NCBI GenBank assembly: GCA_032718475.1
Contig: JAUCBJ010009095.1
Location: 1-64,000 of the forward strand
Source: Nemertoderma westbladi
Taxonomy: Eukaryota; Xenacoelomorpha; Nemertodermatida; Nemertodermatidae
Direction of reading: 5' to 3'
DNA: 64,000 bases
Position 1 is the first letter of the stretch; each line of letters starts with the position of its first letter. A model generated the notes under the pieces. The model was not told the origin of the DNA. It saw only the letters and a program-made list of their open reading frames with translations, and made no database searches. Shown here piece by piece: positions 33,201 to 48,200 of this stretch. The position numbers were made by a program, and so were the translations under genes.

Positions 33201-36200
33201 ATAATAACAAATTCTTACCCCTCAATGTAACAACTCCAGTAATAATAACAAATTCTTACCCCTCAATGTAACAACTCCAGTAATAATAACAAATTCTTAC
33301 CCCTCAATGTAACAACTCCAGTAATAATAACAAATTCTTACCCCTCAATGTAACAACTCCAGTAATAATAACAAATTCTTACCCCTCAATGTAACAACTC
33401 CAGTAATAATAACAAATTCTTACCCCTCAATGTAACAACTCCAGTAATAATAACAAATTCTTACCCCTCAATGTAACAACTCCAGTAATAATAACAAATT
33501 CTTACCCCTCAATGTAACAACTCCAGTAATAATAACAAATTCTTACCCCTCAATGTAACAACTCCAGTAATAATAACAAATTCTTACCCCTCAATGTAAC
33601 AACTCCAGTAATAATAACAAATTCTTACCCCTCAATGTAACAACTCCAGTAATAATAACAAATTCTTACCCCTCAATGTAACAACTCCAGTAATAATAAC
33701 AAATTCTTACCCCTCAATGTAACAACTCCAGTAATAATAACAAATTCTTACCCCTCAATGTAACAACTCCAGTAATAATAACAAATTCTTACCCCTCAAT
33801 GTAACAACTCCAGTAATAATAACAAATTCTTACCCCTCAATGTAACAACTCCAGTAATAATAACAAATTCTTACCCCTCAATGTAACAACTCCAGTAATA
33901 ATAACAAATTCTTACCCCTCAATGTAACAACTCCAGTAATAATAACAAATTCTTACCCCTCAATGTAACAACTCCAGTAATAATAACAAATTCTTACCCC
34001 TCAATGTAACAACTCCAGTAATAATAACAAATTCTTACCCCTCAATGTAACAACTCCAGTAATAATAACAAATTCTTACCCCTCAATGTAACAACTCCAG
34101 TAATAATAACAAATTCTTACCCCTCAATGTAACAACTCCAGTAATAATAACAAATTCTTACCCCTCAATGTAACAACTCCAGTAATAATAACAAATTCTT
34201 ACCCCTCAATGTAACAACTCCAGTAATAATAACAAATTCTTACCCCTCAATGTAACAACTCCAGTAATAATAACAAATTCTTACCCCTCAATGTAACAAC
34301 TCCAGTAATAATAACAAATTCTTACCCCTCAATGTAACAACTCCAGTAATAATAACAAATTCTTACCCCTCAATGTAACAACTCCAGTAATAATAACAAA
34401 TTCTTACCCCTCAATGTAACAACTCCAGTAATAATAACAAATTCTTACCCCTCAATGTAACAACTCCAGTAATAATAACAAATTCTTACCCCTCAATGTA
34501 ACAACTCCAGTAATAATAACAAATTCTTACCCCTCAATGTAACAACTCCAGTAATAATAACAAATTCTTACCCCTCAATGTAACAACTCCAGTAATAATA
34601 ACAAATTCTTACCCCTCAATGTAACAACTCCAGTAATAATAACAAATTCTTACCCCTCAATGTAACAACTCCAGTAATAATAACAAATTCTTACCCCTCA
34701 ATGTAACAACTCCAGTAATAATAACAAATTCTTACCCCTCAATGTAACAACTCCAGTAATAATAACAAATTCTTACCCCTCAATGTAACAACTCCAGTAA
34801 TAATAACAAATTCTTACCCCTCAATGTAACAACTCCAGTAATAATAACAAATTCTTACCCATCAATGTAACAACTCCAGTAATAATAACAAATTCTTACC
34901 CCTCAATGTAACAACTCCAGTAATAATAACAAATTCTTACCCCTCAATGTAACAACTCCAGTAATAATAACAAATTCTTACCCCTCAATGTAACAACTCC
35001 AGTAATAATAACAAATTCTTACCCCTCAATGTAACAACTCCAGTAATAATAACAAATTCTTACCCCTCAATGTAACAACTCCAGTAATAATAACAAATTC
35101 TTACCCCTCAATGTAACAACTCCAGTAATAATAACAAATTCTTACCCCTCAATGTAACAACTCCAGTAATAATAACAAATTCTTACCCCTCAATGTAACA
35201 ACTCCAGTAATAATAACAAATTCTTACCCCTCAATGTAACAACTCCAGTAATAATAACAAATTCTTACCCCTCAATGTAACAACTCCAGTAATAATAACA
35301 AATTCTTACCCCTCAATGTAACAACTCCAGTAATAATAACAAATTCTTACCCCTCAATGTAACAACTCCAGTAATAATAACAAATTCTTACCCCTCAATG
35401 TAACAACTCCAGTAATAATAACAAATTCTTACCCCTCAATGTAACAACTCCAGTAATAATAACAAATTCTTACCCCTCAATGTAACAACTCCAGTAATAA
35501 TAACAAATTCTTACCCCTCAATGTAACAACTCCAGTAATAATAACAAATTCTTACCCCTCAATGTAACAACTCCAGTAATAATAACAAATTCTTACCCCT
35601 CAATGTAACAACTCCAGTAATAATAACAAATTCTTACCCCTCAATGTAACAACTCCAGTAATAATAACAAATTCTTACCCCTCAATGTAACAACTCCAGT
35701 AATAATAACAAATTCTTACCCCTCAATGTAACAACTCCAGTAATAATAACAAATTCTTACCCCTCAATGTAACAACTCCAGTAATAATAACAAATTCTTA
35801 CCCCTCAATGTAACAACTCCAGTAATAATAACAAATTCTTACCCCTCAATGTAACAACTCCAGTAATAATAACAAATTCTTACCCCTCAATGTAACAACT
35901 CCAGTAATAATAACAAATTCTTACCCCTCAATGTAACAACTCCAGTAATAATAACAAATTCTTACCCCTCAATGTAACAACTCCAGTAATAATAACAAAT
36001 TCTTACCCCTCAATGTAACAACTCCAGTAATAATAACAAATTCTTACCCCTCAATGTAACAACTCCAGTAATAATAACAAATTCTTACCCATCAATGTAA
36101 CAACTCCAGTAATAATAACAAATTCTTACCCCTCAATGTAACAACTCCAGTAATAATAACAAATTCTTACCCCTCAATGTAACAACTCCAGTAATAATAA

Positions 36201-39200
36201 CAAATTCTTACCCCTCAATGTAACAACTCCAGTAATAATAACAAATTCTTACCCCTCAATGTAACAACTCCAGTAATAATAACAAATTCTTACCCCTCAA
36301 TGTAACAACTCCAGTAATAATAACAAATTCTTACCCATCAATGTAACAACTCCAGTAATAATAACAAATTCTTACCCCTCAATGTAACAACTCCAGTAAT
36401 AATAACAAATTCTTACCCCTCAATGTAACAACTCCAGTAATAATAACAAATTCTTACCCATCAATGTAACAACTCCAGTAATAATAACAAATTCTTACCC
36501 CTCAATGTAACAACTCCAGTAATAATAACAAATTCTTACCCCTCAATGTAACAACTCCAGTAATAATAACAAATTCTTACCCATCAATGTAACAACTCCA
36601 GTAATAATAACAAATTCTTACCCCTCAATGTAACAACTCCAGTAATAATAACAAATTCTTACCCCTCAATGTAACAACTCCAGTAATAATAACAAATTCT
36701 TACCCCTCAATGTAACAACTCCAGTAATAATAACAAATTCTTACCCCTCAATGTAACAACTCCAGTAATAATAACAAATTCTTACCCCTCAATGTAACAA
36801 CTCCAGTAATAATAACAAATTCTTACCCCTCAATGTAACAACTCCAGTAATAATAACAAATTCTTACCCCTCAATGTAACAACTCCAGTAATAATAACAA
36901 ATTCTTACCCCTCAATGTAACAACTCCAGTAATAATAACAAATTCTTACCCCTCAATGTAACAACTCCAGTAATAATAACAAATTCTTACCCCTCAATGT
37001 AACAACTCCAGTAATAATAACAAATTCTTACCCCTCAATGTAACAACTCCAGTAATAATAACAAATTCTTACCCCTCAATGTAACAACTCCAGTAATAAT
37101 AACAAATTCTTACCCCTCAATGTAACAACTCCAGTAATAATAACAAATTCTTACCCCTCAATGTAACAACTCCAGTAATAATAACAAATTCTTACCCCTC
37201 AATGTAACAACTCCAGTAATAATAACAAATTCTTACCCCTCAATGTAACAACTCCAGTAATAATAACAAATTCTTACCCCTCAATGTAACAACTCCAGTA
37301 ATAATAACAAATTCTTACCCATCAATGTAACAACTCCAGTAATAATAACAAATTCTTACCCCTCAATGTAACAACTCCAGTAATAATAACAAATTCTTAC
37401 CCCTCAATGTAACAACTCCAGTAATAATAACAAATTCTTACCCCTCAATGTAACAACTCCAGTAATAATAACAAATTCTTACCCCTCAATGTAACAACTC
37501 CAGTAATAATAACAAATTCTTACCCCTCAATGTAACAACTCCAGTAATAATAACAAATTCTTACCCCTCAATGTAACAACTCCAGTAATAATAACAAATT
37601 CTTACCCCTCAATGTAACAACTCCAGTAATAATAACAAATTCTTACCCCTCAATGTAACAACTCCAGTAATAATAACAAATTCTTACCCATCAATGTAAC
37701 AACTCCAGTAATAATAACAAATTCTTACCCCTCAATGTAACAACTCCAGTAATAATAACAAATTCTTACCCCTCAATGTAACAACTCCAGTAATAATAAC
37801 AAATTCTTACCCCTCAATGTAACAACTCCAGTAATAATAACAAATTCTTACCCCTCAATGTAACAACTCCAGTAATAATAACAAATTCTTACCCCTCAAT
37901 GTAACAACTCCAGTAATAATAACAAATTCTTACCCCTCAATGTAACAACTCCAGTAATAATAACAAATTCTTACCCATCAATGTAACAACTCCAGTAATA
38001 ATAACAAATTCTTACCCCTCAATGTAACAACTCCAGTAATAATAACAAATTCTTACCCCTCAATGTAACAACTCCAGTAATAATAACAAATTCTTACCCC
38101 TCAATGTAACAACTCCAGTAATAATAACAAATTCTTACCCCTCAATGTAACAACTCCAGTAATAATAACAAATTCTTACCCCTCAATGTAACAACTCCAG
38201 TAATAATAACAAATTCTTACCCCTCAATGTAACAACTCCAGTAATAATAACAAATTCTTACCCCTCAATGTAACAACTCCAGTAATAATAACAAATTCTT
38301 ACCCCTCAATGTAACAACTCCAGTAATAATAACAAATTCTTACCCCTCAATGTAACAACTCCAGTAATAATAACAAATTCTTACCCCTCAATGTAACAAC
38401 TCCAGTAATAATAACAAATTCTTACCCCTCAATGTAACAACTCCAGTAATAATAACAAATTCTTACCCCTCAATGTAACAACTCCAGTAATAATAACAAA
38501 TTCTTACCCCTCAATGTAACAACTCCAGTAATAATAACAAATTCTTACCCCTCAATGTAACAACTCCAGTAATAATAACAAATTCTTACCCCTCAATGTA
38601 ACAACTCCAGTAATAATAACAAATTCTTACCCCTCAATGTAACAACTCCAGTAATAATAACAAATTCTTACCCCTCAATGTAACAACTCCAGTAATAATA
38701 ACAAATTCTTACCCCTCAATGTAACAACTCCAGTAATAATAACAAATTCTTACCCCTCAATGTAACAACTCCAGTAATAATAACAAATTCTTACCCCTCA
38801 ATGTAACAACTCCAGTAATAATAACAAATTCTTACCCCTCAATGTAACAACTCCAGTAATAATAACAAATTCTTACCCCTCAATGTAACAACTCCAGTAA
38901 TAATAACAAATTCTTACCCCTCAATGTAACAACTCCAGTAATAATAACAAATTCTTACCCCTCAATGTAACAACTCCAGTAATAATAACAAATTCTTACC
39001 CCTCAATGTAACAACTCCAGTAATAATAACAAATTCTTACCCCTCAATGTAACAACTCCAGTAATAATAACAAATTCTTACCCCTCAATGTAACAACTCC
39101 AGTAATAATAACAAATTCTTACCCATCAATGTAACAACTCCAGTAATAATAACAAATTCTTACCCCTCAATGTAACAACTCCAGTAATAATAACAAATTC

Positions 39201-42200
39201 TTACCCCTCAATGTAACAACTCCAGTAATAATAACAAATTCTTACCCCTCAATGTAACAACTCCAGTAATAATAACAAATTCTTACCCATCAATGTAACA
39301 ACTCCAGTAATAATAACAAATTCTTACCCATCAATGTAACAACTCCAGTAATAATAACAAATTCTTACCCCTCAATGTAACAACTCCAGTAATAATAACA
39401 AATTCTTACCCCTCAATGTAACAACTCCAGTAATAATAACAAATTCTTACCCNNNNNNNNNNNNNNNNNNNNNNNNNNNNNNNNNNNNNNNNNNNNNNNN
39501 NNNNNNNNNNNNNNNNNNNNNNNNNNNNNNNNNNNNNNNNNNNNNNNNNNNNATTCTTACCCATCAATGTAACAACTCCAGTAATAATAACAAATTCTTA
39601 CCCCTCAATGTAACAACTCCAGTAATAATAACAAATTCTTACCCCTCAATGTAACAACTCCAGTAATAATAACAAATTCTTACCCATCAATGTAACAACT
39701 CCAGTAATAATAACAAATTCTTACCCCTCAATGTAACAACTCCAGTAATAATAACAAATTCTTACCCATCAATGTAACAACTCCAGTAATAATAACAAAT
39801 TCTTACCCCTCAATGTAACAACTCCAGTAATAATAACAAATTCTTACCCCTCAATGTAACAACTCCAGTAATAATAACAAATTCTTACCCCTCAATGTAA
39901 CAACTCCAGTAATAATAACAAATTCTTACCCCTCAATGTAACAACTCCAGTAATAATAACAAATTCTTACCCCTCAATGTAACAACTCCAGTAATAATAA
40001 CAAATTCTTACCCCTCAATGTAACAACTCCAGTAATAATAACAAATTCTTACCCCTCAATGTAACAACTCCAGTAATAATAACAAATTCTTACCCCTCAA
40101 TGTAACAACTCCAGTAATAATAACAAATTCTTACCCCTCAATGTAACAACTCCAGTAATAATAACAAATTCTTACCCCTCAATGTAACAACTCCAGTAAT
40201 AATAACAAATTCTTACCCCTCAATGTAACAACTCCAGTAATAATAACAAATTCTTACCCCTCAATGTAACAACTCCAGTAATAATAACAAATTCTTACCC
40301 CTCAATGTAACAACTCCAGTAATAATAACAAATTCTTACCCCTCAATGTAACAACTCCAGTAATAATAACAAATTCTTACCCCTCAATGTAACAACTCCA
40401 GTAATAATAACAAATTCTTACCCCTCAATGTAACAACTCCAGTAATAATAACAAATTCTTACCCCTCAATGTAACAACTCCAGTAATAATAACAAATTCT
40501 TACCCCTCAATGTAACAACTCCAGTAATAATAACAAATTCTTACCCCTCAATGTAACAACTCCAGTAATAATAACAAATTCTTACCCCTCAATGTAACAA
40601 CTCCAGTAATAATAACAAATTCTTACCCCTCAATGTAACAACTCCAGTAATAATAACAAATTCTTACCCCTCAATGTAACAACTCCAGTAATAATAACAA
40701 ATTCTTACCCCTCAATGTAACAACTCCAGTAATAATAACAAATTCTTACCCCTCAATGTAACAACTCCAGTAATAATAACAAATTCTTACCCCTCAATGT
40801 AACAACTCCAGTAATAATAACAAATTCTTACCCCTCAATGTAACAACTCCAGTAATAATAACAAATTCTTACCCCTCAATGTAACAACTCCAGTAATAAT
40901 AACAAATTCTTACCCCTCAATGTAACAACTCCAGTAATAATAACAAATTCTTACCCCTCAATGTAACAACTCCAGTAATAATAACAAATTCTTACCCCTC
41001 AATGTAACAACTCCAGTAATAATAACAAATTCTTACCCCTCAATGTAACAACTCCAGTAATAATAACAAATTCTTACCCCTCAATGTAACAACTCCAGTA
41101 ATAATAACAAATTCTTACCCCTCAATGTAACAACTCCAGTAATAATAACAAATTCTTACCCCTCAATGTAACAACTCCAGTAATAATAACAAATTCTTAC
41201 CCATCAATGTAACAACTCCAGTAATAATAACAAATTCTTACCCCTCAATGTAACAACTCCAGTAATAATAACAAATTCTTACCCCTCAATGTAACAACTC
41301 CAGTAATAATAACAAATTCTTACCCCTCAATGTAACAACTCCAGTAATAATAACAAATTCTTACCCCTCAATGTAACAACTCCAGTAATAATAACAAATT
41401 CTTACCCCTCAATGTAACAACTCCAGTAATAATAACAAATTCTTACCCCTCAATGTAACAACTCCAGTAATAATAACAAATTCTTACCCCTCAATGTAAC
41501 AACTCCAGTAATAATAACAAATTCTTACCCCTCAATGTAACAACTCCAGTAATAATAACAAATTCTTACCCCTCAATGTAACAACTCCAGTAATAATAAC
41601 AAATTCTTACCCCTCAATGTAACAACTCCAGTAATAATAACAAATTCTTACCCCTCAATGTAACAACTCCAGTAATAATAACAAATTCTTACCCCTCAAT
41701 GTAACAACTCCAGTAATAATAACAAATTCTTACCCCTCAATGATAACAACTCCAGTAATAATAACAAATTCTTACCCCTCAATGTAACAACTCCAGTAAT
41801 AATAACAAATTCTTACCCCTCAATGTAACAACTCCAGTAATAATAACAAATTCTTACCCATCAATGTAACAACTCCAGTAATAATAACAAATTCTTACCC
41901 CTCAATGAACTAACAACTCCAGTAATAATAACAAATTCTTACCCCTCAATGTAACAACTCCAGTAATAATAACAAATTCTTACCCCTCAATGTAACAACT
42001 CCAGTAATAATAACAAATTCTTACCCCTCAATGTAACAACTCCAGTAATAATAACAAATTCTTACCCCTCAATGTAACAACTCCAGTAATAATAACAAAT
42101 TCTTACCCCTCAATGTAACAACTCCAGTAATAATAACAAATTCTTACCCCTCAATGTAACAACTCCAGTAATAATAACAAATTCTTACCCCTCAATGTAA

Positions 42201-45200
42201 CAACTCCAGTAATAATAACAAATTCTTACCCCTCAATGTAACAACTCCAGTAATAATAACAAATTCTTACCCCTCAATGTAACAACTCCAGTAATAATAA
42301 CAAATTCTTACCCCTCAATGTAACAACTCCAGTAATAATAACAAATTCTTACCCCTCAATGTAACAACTCCAGTAATAATAACAAATTCTTACCCCTCAA
42401 TGTAACAACTCCAGTAATAATAACAAATTCTTACCCCTCAATGTAACAACTCCAGTAATAATAACAAATTCTTACCCCTCAATGTAACAACTCCAGTAAT
42501 AATAACAAATTCTTACCCCTCAATGTAACAACTCCAGTAATAATAACAAATTCTTACCCCTCAATGTAACAACTCCAGTAATAATAACAAATTCTTACCC
42601 CTCAATGTAACAACTCCAGTAATAATAACAAATTCTTACCCCTCAATGTAACAACTCCAGTAATAATAACAAATTCTTACCCATCAATGTAACAACTCCA
42701 GTAATAATAACAAATTCTTACCCCTCAATGTAACAACTCCAGTAATAATAACAAATTCTTACCCCTCAATGTAACAACTCCAGTAATAATAACAAATTCT
42801 TACCCCTCAATGTAACAACTCCAGTAATAATAACAAATTCTTACCCATCAATGTAACAACTCCAGTAATAATAACAAATTCTTACCCCTCAATGTAACAA
42901 CTCCAGTAATAATAACAAATTCTTACCCCTCAATGTAACAACTCCAGTAATAATAACAAATTCTTACCCATCAATGTAACAACTCCAGTAATAATAACAA
43001 ATTCTTACCCCACAATGTAACAACTCCAGTAATAATAACAAATTCTTACCCCTCAATGTAACAACTCCAGTAATAATAACAAATTCTTACCCCTCAATGT
43101 AACAACTCCAGTAATAATAACAAATTCTTACCCCTCAATGTAACAACTCCAGTAATAATAACAAATTCTTACCCCTCAATGTAACAACTCCAGTAATAAT
43201 AACAAATTCTTACCCCTCAATGTAACAACTCCAGTAATAATAACAAATTCTTACCCCTCAATGTAACAACTCCAGTAATAATAACAAATTCTTACCCCTC
43301 AATGATAACAACTCCAGTAATAATAACAAATTCTTACCCATCAATGTAACAACTCCAGTAATAATAACAAATTCTTACCCCTCAATGTAACAACTCCAGT
43401 AATAATAACAAATTCTTACCCCTCAATGTAACAACTCCAGTAATAATAACAAATTCTTACCCCTCAATGTAACAACTCCAGTAATAATAACAAATTCTTA
43501 CCCCTCAATGTAACAACTCCAGTAATAATAACAAATTCTTACCCATCAATGTAACAACTCCAGTAATAATAACAAATTCTTACCCCTCAATGTAACAACT
43601 CCAGTAATAATAACAAATTCTTACCCATCAATGTAACAACTCCAGTAATAATAACAAATTCTTACCCCTCAATGTAACAACTCCAGTAATAATAACAAAT
43701 TCTTACCCCTCAATGTAACAACTCCAGTAATAATAACAAATTCTTACCCCTCAATGTAACAACTCCAGTAATAATAACAAATTCTTACCCCTCAATGTAA
43801 CAACTCCAGTAATAATAACAAATTCTTACCCCTCAATGTAACAACTCCAGTAATAATAACAAATTCTTACCCCTCAATGTAACAACTCCAGTAATAATAA
43901 CAAATTCTTACCCCTCAATGTAACAACTCCAGTAATAATAACAAATTCTTACCCCTCAATATAACAACTCCAGTAATAATAACAAATTCTTACCCCTCAA
44001 TGTAACAACTCCAGTAATAATAACAAATTCTTACCCCTCAATGTAACAACTCCAGTAATAATAACAAATTCTTACCCCTCAATGTAACAACTCCAGTAAT
44101 AATAACAAATTCTTACCCCTCAATGTAACAACTCCAGTAATAATAACAAATTCTTACCCCTCAATGTAACAACTCCAGTAATAATAACAAATTCTTACCC
44201 CTCAATGTAACAACTCCAGTAATAATAACAAATTCTTACCCCTCAATGTAACAACTCCAGTAATAATAACAAATTCTTACCCCTCAATGTAACAACTCCA
44301 GTAATAATAACAAATTCTTACCCCTCAATGTAACAACTCCAGTAATAATAACAAATTCTTACCCCTCAATGTAACAACTCCAGTAATAATAACAAATTCT
44401 TACCCCTCAATGTAACAACTCCAGTAATAATAACAAATTCTTACCCCTCAATGTAACAACTCCAGTAATAATAACAAATTCTTACCCCTCAATGTAACAA
44501 CTCCAGTAATAATAACAAATTCTTACCCCTCAATGTAACAACTCCAGTAATAATAACAAATTCTTACCCCTCAATGTAACAACTCCAGTAATAATAACAA
44601 ATTCTTACCCCTCAATGTAACAACTCCAGTAATAATAACAAATTCTTACCCCTCAATGTAACAACTCCAGTAATAATAACAAATTCTTACCCCTCAATGT
44701 AACAACTCCAGTAATAATAACAAATTCTTACCCCTCAATGTAACAACTCCAGTAATAATAACAAATTCTTACCCCTCAATGTAACAACTCCAGTAATAAT
44801 AACAAATTCTTACCCCTCAATGTAACAACTCCAGTAATAATAACAAATTCTTACCCCTCAATGTAACAACTCCAGTAATAATAACAAATTCTTACCCCTC
44901 AATGTAACAACTCCAGTAATAATAACAAATTCTTACCCCTCAATGTAACAACTCCAGTAATAATAACAAATTCTTACCCCTCAATGTAACAACTCCAGTA
45001 ATAATAACAAATTCTTACCCATCAATGTAACTAACAACTCCAGTAATAATAACAAATTCTTACCCCTCAATGTAACAACTCCAGTAATAATAACAAATTC
45101 TTACCCATCAATGTAACTAACAACTCCAGTAATAATAACAAATTCTTACCCCTCAATGTAACAACTCCAGTAATAATAACAAATTCTTACCCCACAATGT

Positions 45201-48200
45201 AACAACTCCAGTAATAATAACAAATTCTTACCCTCAATATAACAACTCCAGTAATAATAACAAATTCTTACCCCTCAATGTAACAACTCCAGTAATAATA
45301 ACAAATTCTTACCCCACAATGTAACAACTCCAGTAATAATAACAAATTCTTACCCTCAATATAACAACTCCAGTAATAATAACAAATTCTTACCCCACAA
45401 TGTAACAACTCCAATAATAATAACAAATTCTTACCCCTCCATGTAACAACTCCAGTAATAATAACAAATTCTTACCCATCAATGTAACAACTCCAATAAT
45501 AATAACAAATTCTTACCCCTCAATGTAACAACTCCAATAATAATAACAAATACTTACCCCTCAATGTAACAACTCCAGTAATAATAACAAATTCTTACCC
45601 CACAATGTAACAACTCCAGTAATAATAACAAATTCTTACCCATCAATGTAACAACTCCAGTAATAATAACAAATTCTTACCCATCAATGTAACAACTCCA
45701 ATAATAATAACAAATTCTTACCCCTCAATGTAACAACTCCAATAATAATAACAAATACTTACCCCTCAATGTAACAACTCCAGTAATAATAACAAATTCT
45801 TACCCCTCAATGTAACAACTCCAATAATAATAACAAATTCTTACCCCTCAATGTAACAACTCCAGTAATAATAACAAATTCTTACCCCTCAATGTAACAA
45901 CTCCAGTAATAATAACAAATTCTTACCCCTCAATGTAACAACTCCAGTAATAATAACAAATTCTTACCCCTCAATGTAACAACTCCAGTAATAATAACAA
46001 ATTCTTACCCCTCAATGTAACAACTCCAGTAATAATAACAAATTCTTACCCATCAATGTAACAACTCCAGTAATAATAACAAATTCTTACCCCTCAATGT
46101 AACAACTCCAGTAATAATAACAAATTCTTACCCCTCAATGTAACAACTCCAGTAATAATAACAAATTCTTACCCCTCAATGTAACAACTCCAGTAATAAT
46201 AACAAATTCTTACCCCTCAATGTAACAACTCCAGTAATAATAACAAATTCTTACCCCTCAATGTAACAACTCCAGTAATAATAACAAATTCTTACCCCAC
46301 AATGTAACAACTCCAGTAATAATAACAAATTCTTACCCCTCAATGTAACAACTCCAGTAATAATAACAAATTCTTACCCCTCAATGTAACAACTCCAGTA
46401 ATAATAACAAATTCTTACCCCTCAATGTAACAACTCCAGTAATAATAACAAATTCTTACCCCTCAATGTAACAACTCCAGTAATAATAACAAATTCTTAC
46501 CCCTCAATGTAACTAACAACTCCAGTAATAATAACAAATTCTTACCCCACAATGTAACAACTCCAGTAATAATAACAAATTCTTACCCCTCAATGTAACA
46601 ACTCCAGTAATAATAACAAATTCTTACCCCTCAATGTAACAACTCCAGTAAAGATAACAAATTCTTACCCCTCAATGTAACAACTCCAGTAATAATAACA
46701 AATTCTTACCCCTCAATGTAACAACTCCAGTAATAATAACAAATTCTTACCCCTCAATGTAACAACTCCAGTAATAATAACAAATTCTTACCCCTCAATG
46801 TAACAACTCCAGTAATAATAACAAATTCTTACCCCTCAATGTAACAACTCCAGTAATAATAACAAATTCTTACCCCTCAATGTAACAACTCCAGTAATAA
46901 TAACAAATTCTTACCCCTCAATGTAACAACTCCAGTAATAATAACAAATTCTTACCCCTCAATGTAACAACTCCAGTAATAATAACAAATTCTTACCCCT
47001 CAATGTAACAACTCCAGTAATAATAACAAATTCTTACCCCACAATGTAACAACTCCAGTAATAATAACAAATTCTTACCCCTCAATGTAACAACTCCAGT
47101 AATAATAACAAATTCTTACCCCTCAATGTAACAACTCCAGTAATAATAACAAATTCTTACCCCTCAATGTAACAACTCCAGTAATAATAACAAATTCTTA
47201 CCCCTCAATGTAACAACTCCAGTAATAATAACAAATTCTTACCCCTCAATGTAACAACTCCAGTAATAATAACAAATTCTTACCCCTCAATGTAACAACT
47301 CCAGTAATAATAACAAATTCTTACCCCTCAATGTAACAACTCCAATAATAATAACAAATTCTTACCCCTCAATGTAACAACTCCAGTAATAATAACAAAT
47401 TCTTACCCCTCAATGTAACTAACAACTCCAGTAATAATAACAAATTCTTACCCCACAATGTAACAACTCCAGTAATAATAACAAATTCTTACCCCTCAAT
47501 GTAACAACTCCAGTAATAATAACAAATTCTTACCCCTCAATGTAACAACTCCAGTAATAATAACAAATTCTTACCCCTCAATGTAACAACTCCAGTAATA
47601 ATAACAAATTCTTACCCCTCAATATAACAACTCCAGTAATAATAACAAATTCTTACCCCTCAATGTAACAACTCCAATAATAATAACAAATTCTTACCCC
47701 TCAATGTAACAACTCCAGTAATAATAACAAATTCTTACCCCTCAATGTAACAACTCCAGTAATAATAACAAATTCTTACCCCTCAATGTAACAACTCCAG
47801 TAATAATAACAAATTCTTACCCCTCAATGTAACAACTCCAGTAATAATAACAAATTCTTACCCCTCAATATAACAACTCCAGTAATAATAACAAATTCTT
47901 ACCCCTCAATATAACAACTCCAGTAATAATAACAAATTCTTACCCCTCAATGTAACAACTCCAATAATAATAACAAATTCTTACCCCTCAATGTAACAAC
48001 TCCAGTAATAATAACAAATTCTTACCCCTCAATGTAACTAACAACTCCAGTAATAATAACAAATTCTTACCCCACAATGTAACAACTCCAGTAATAATAA
48101 CAAATTCTTACCCCTCAATGTAACAACTCCAGTAATAATAACAAATTCTTACCCCTCAATGTAACAACTCCAGTAATAATAACAAATTCTTACCCCTCAA

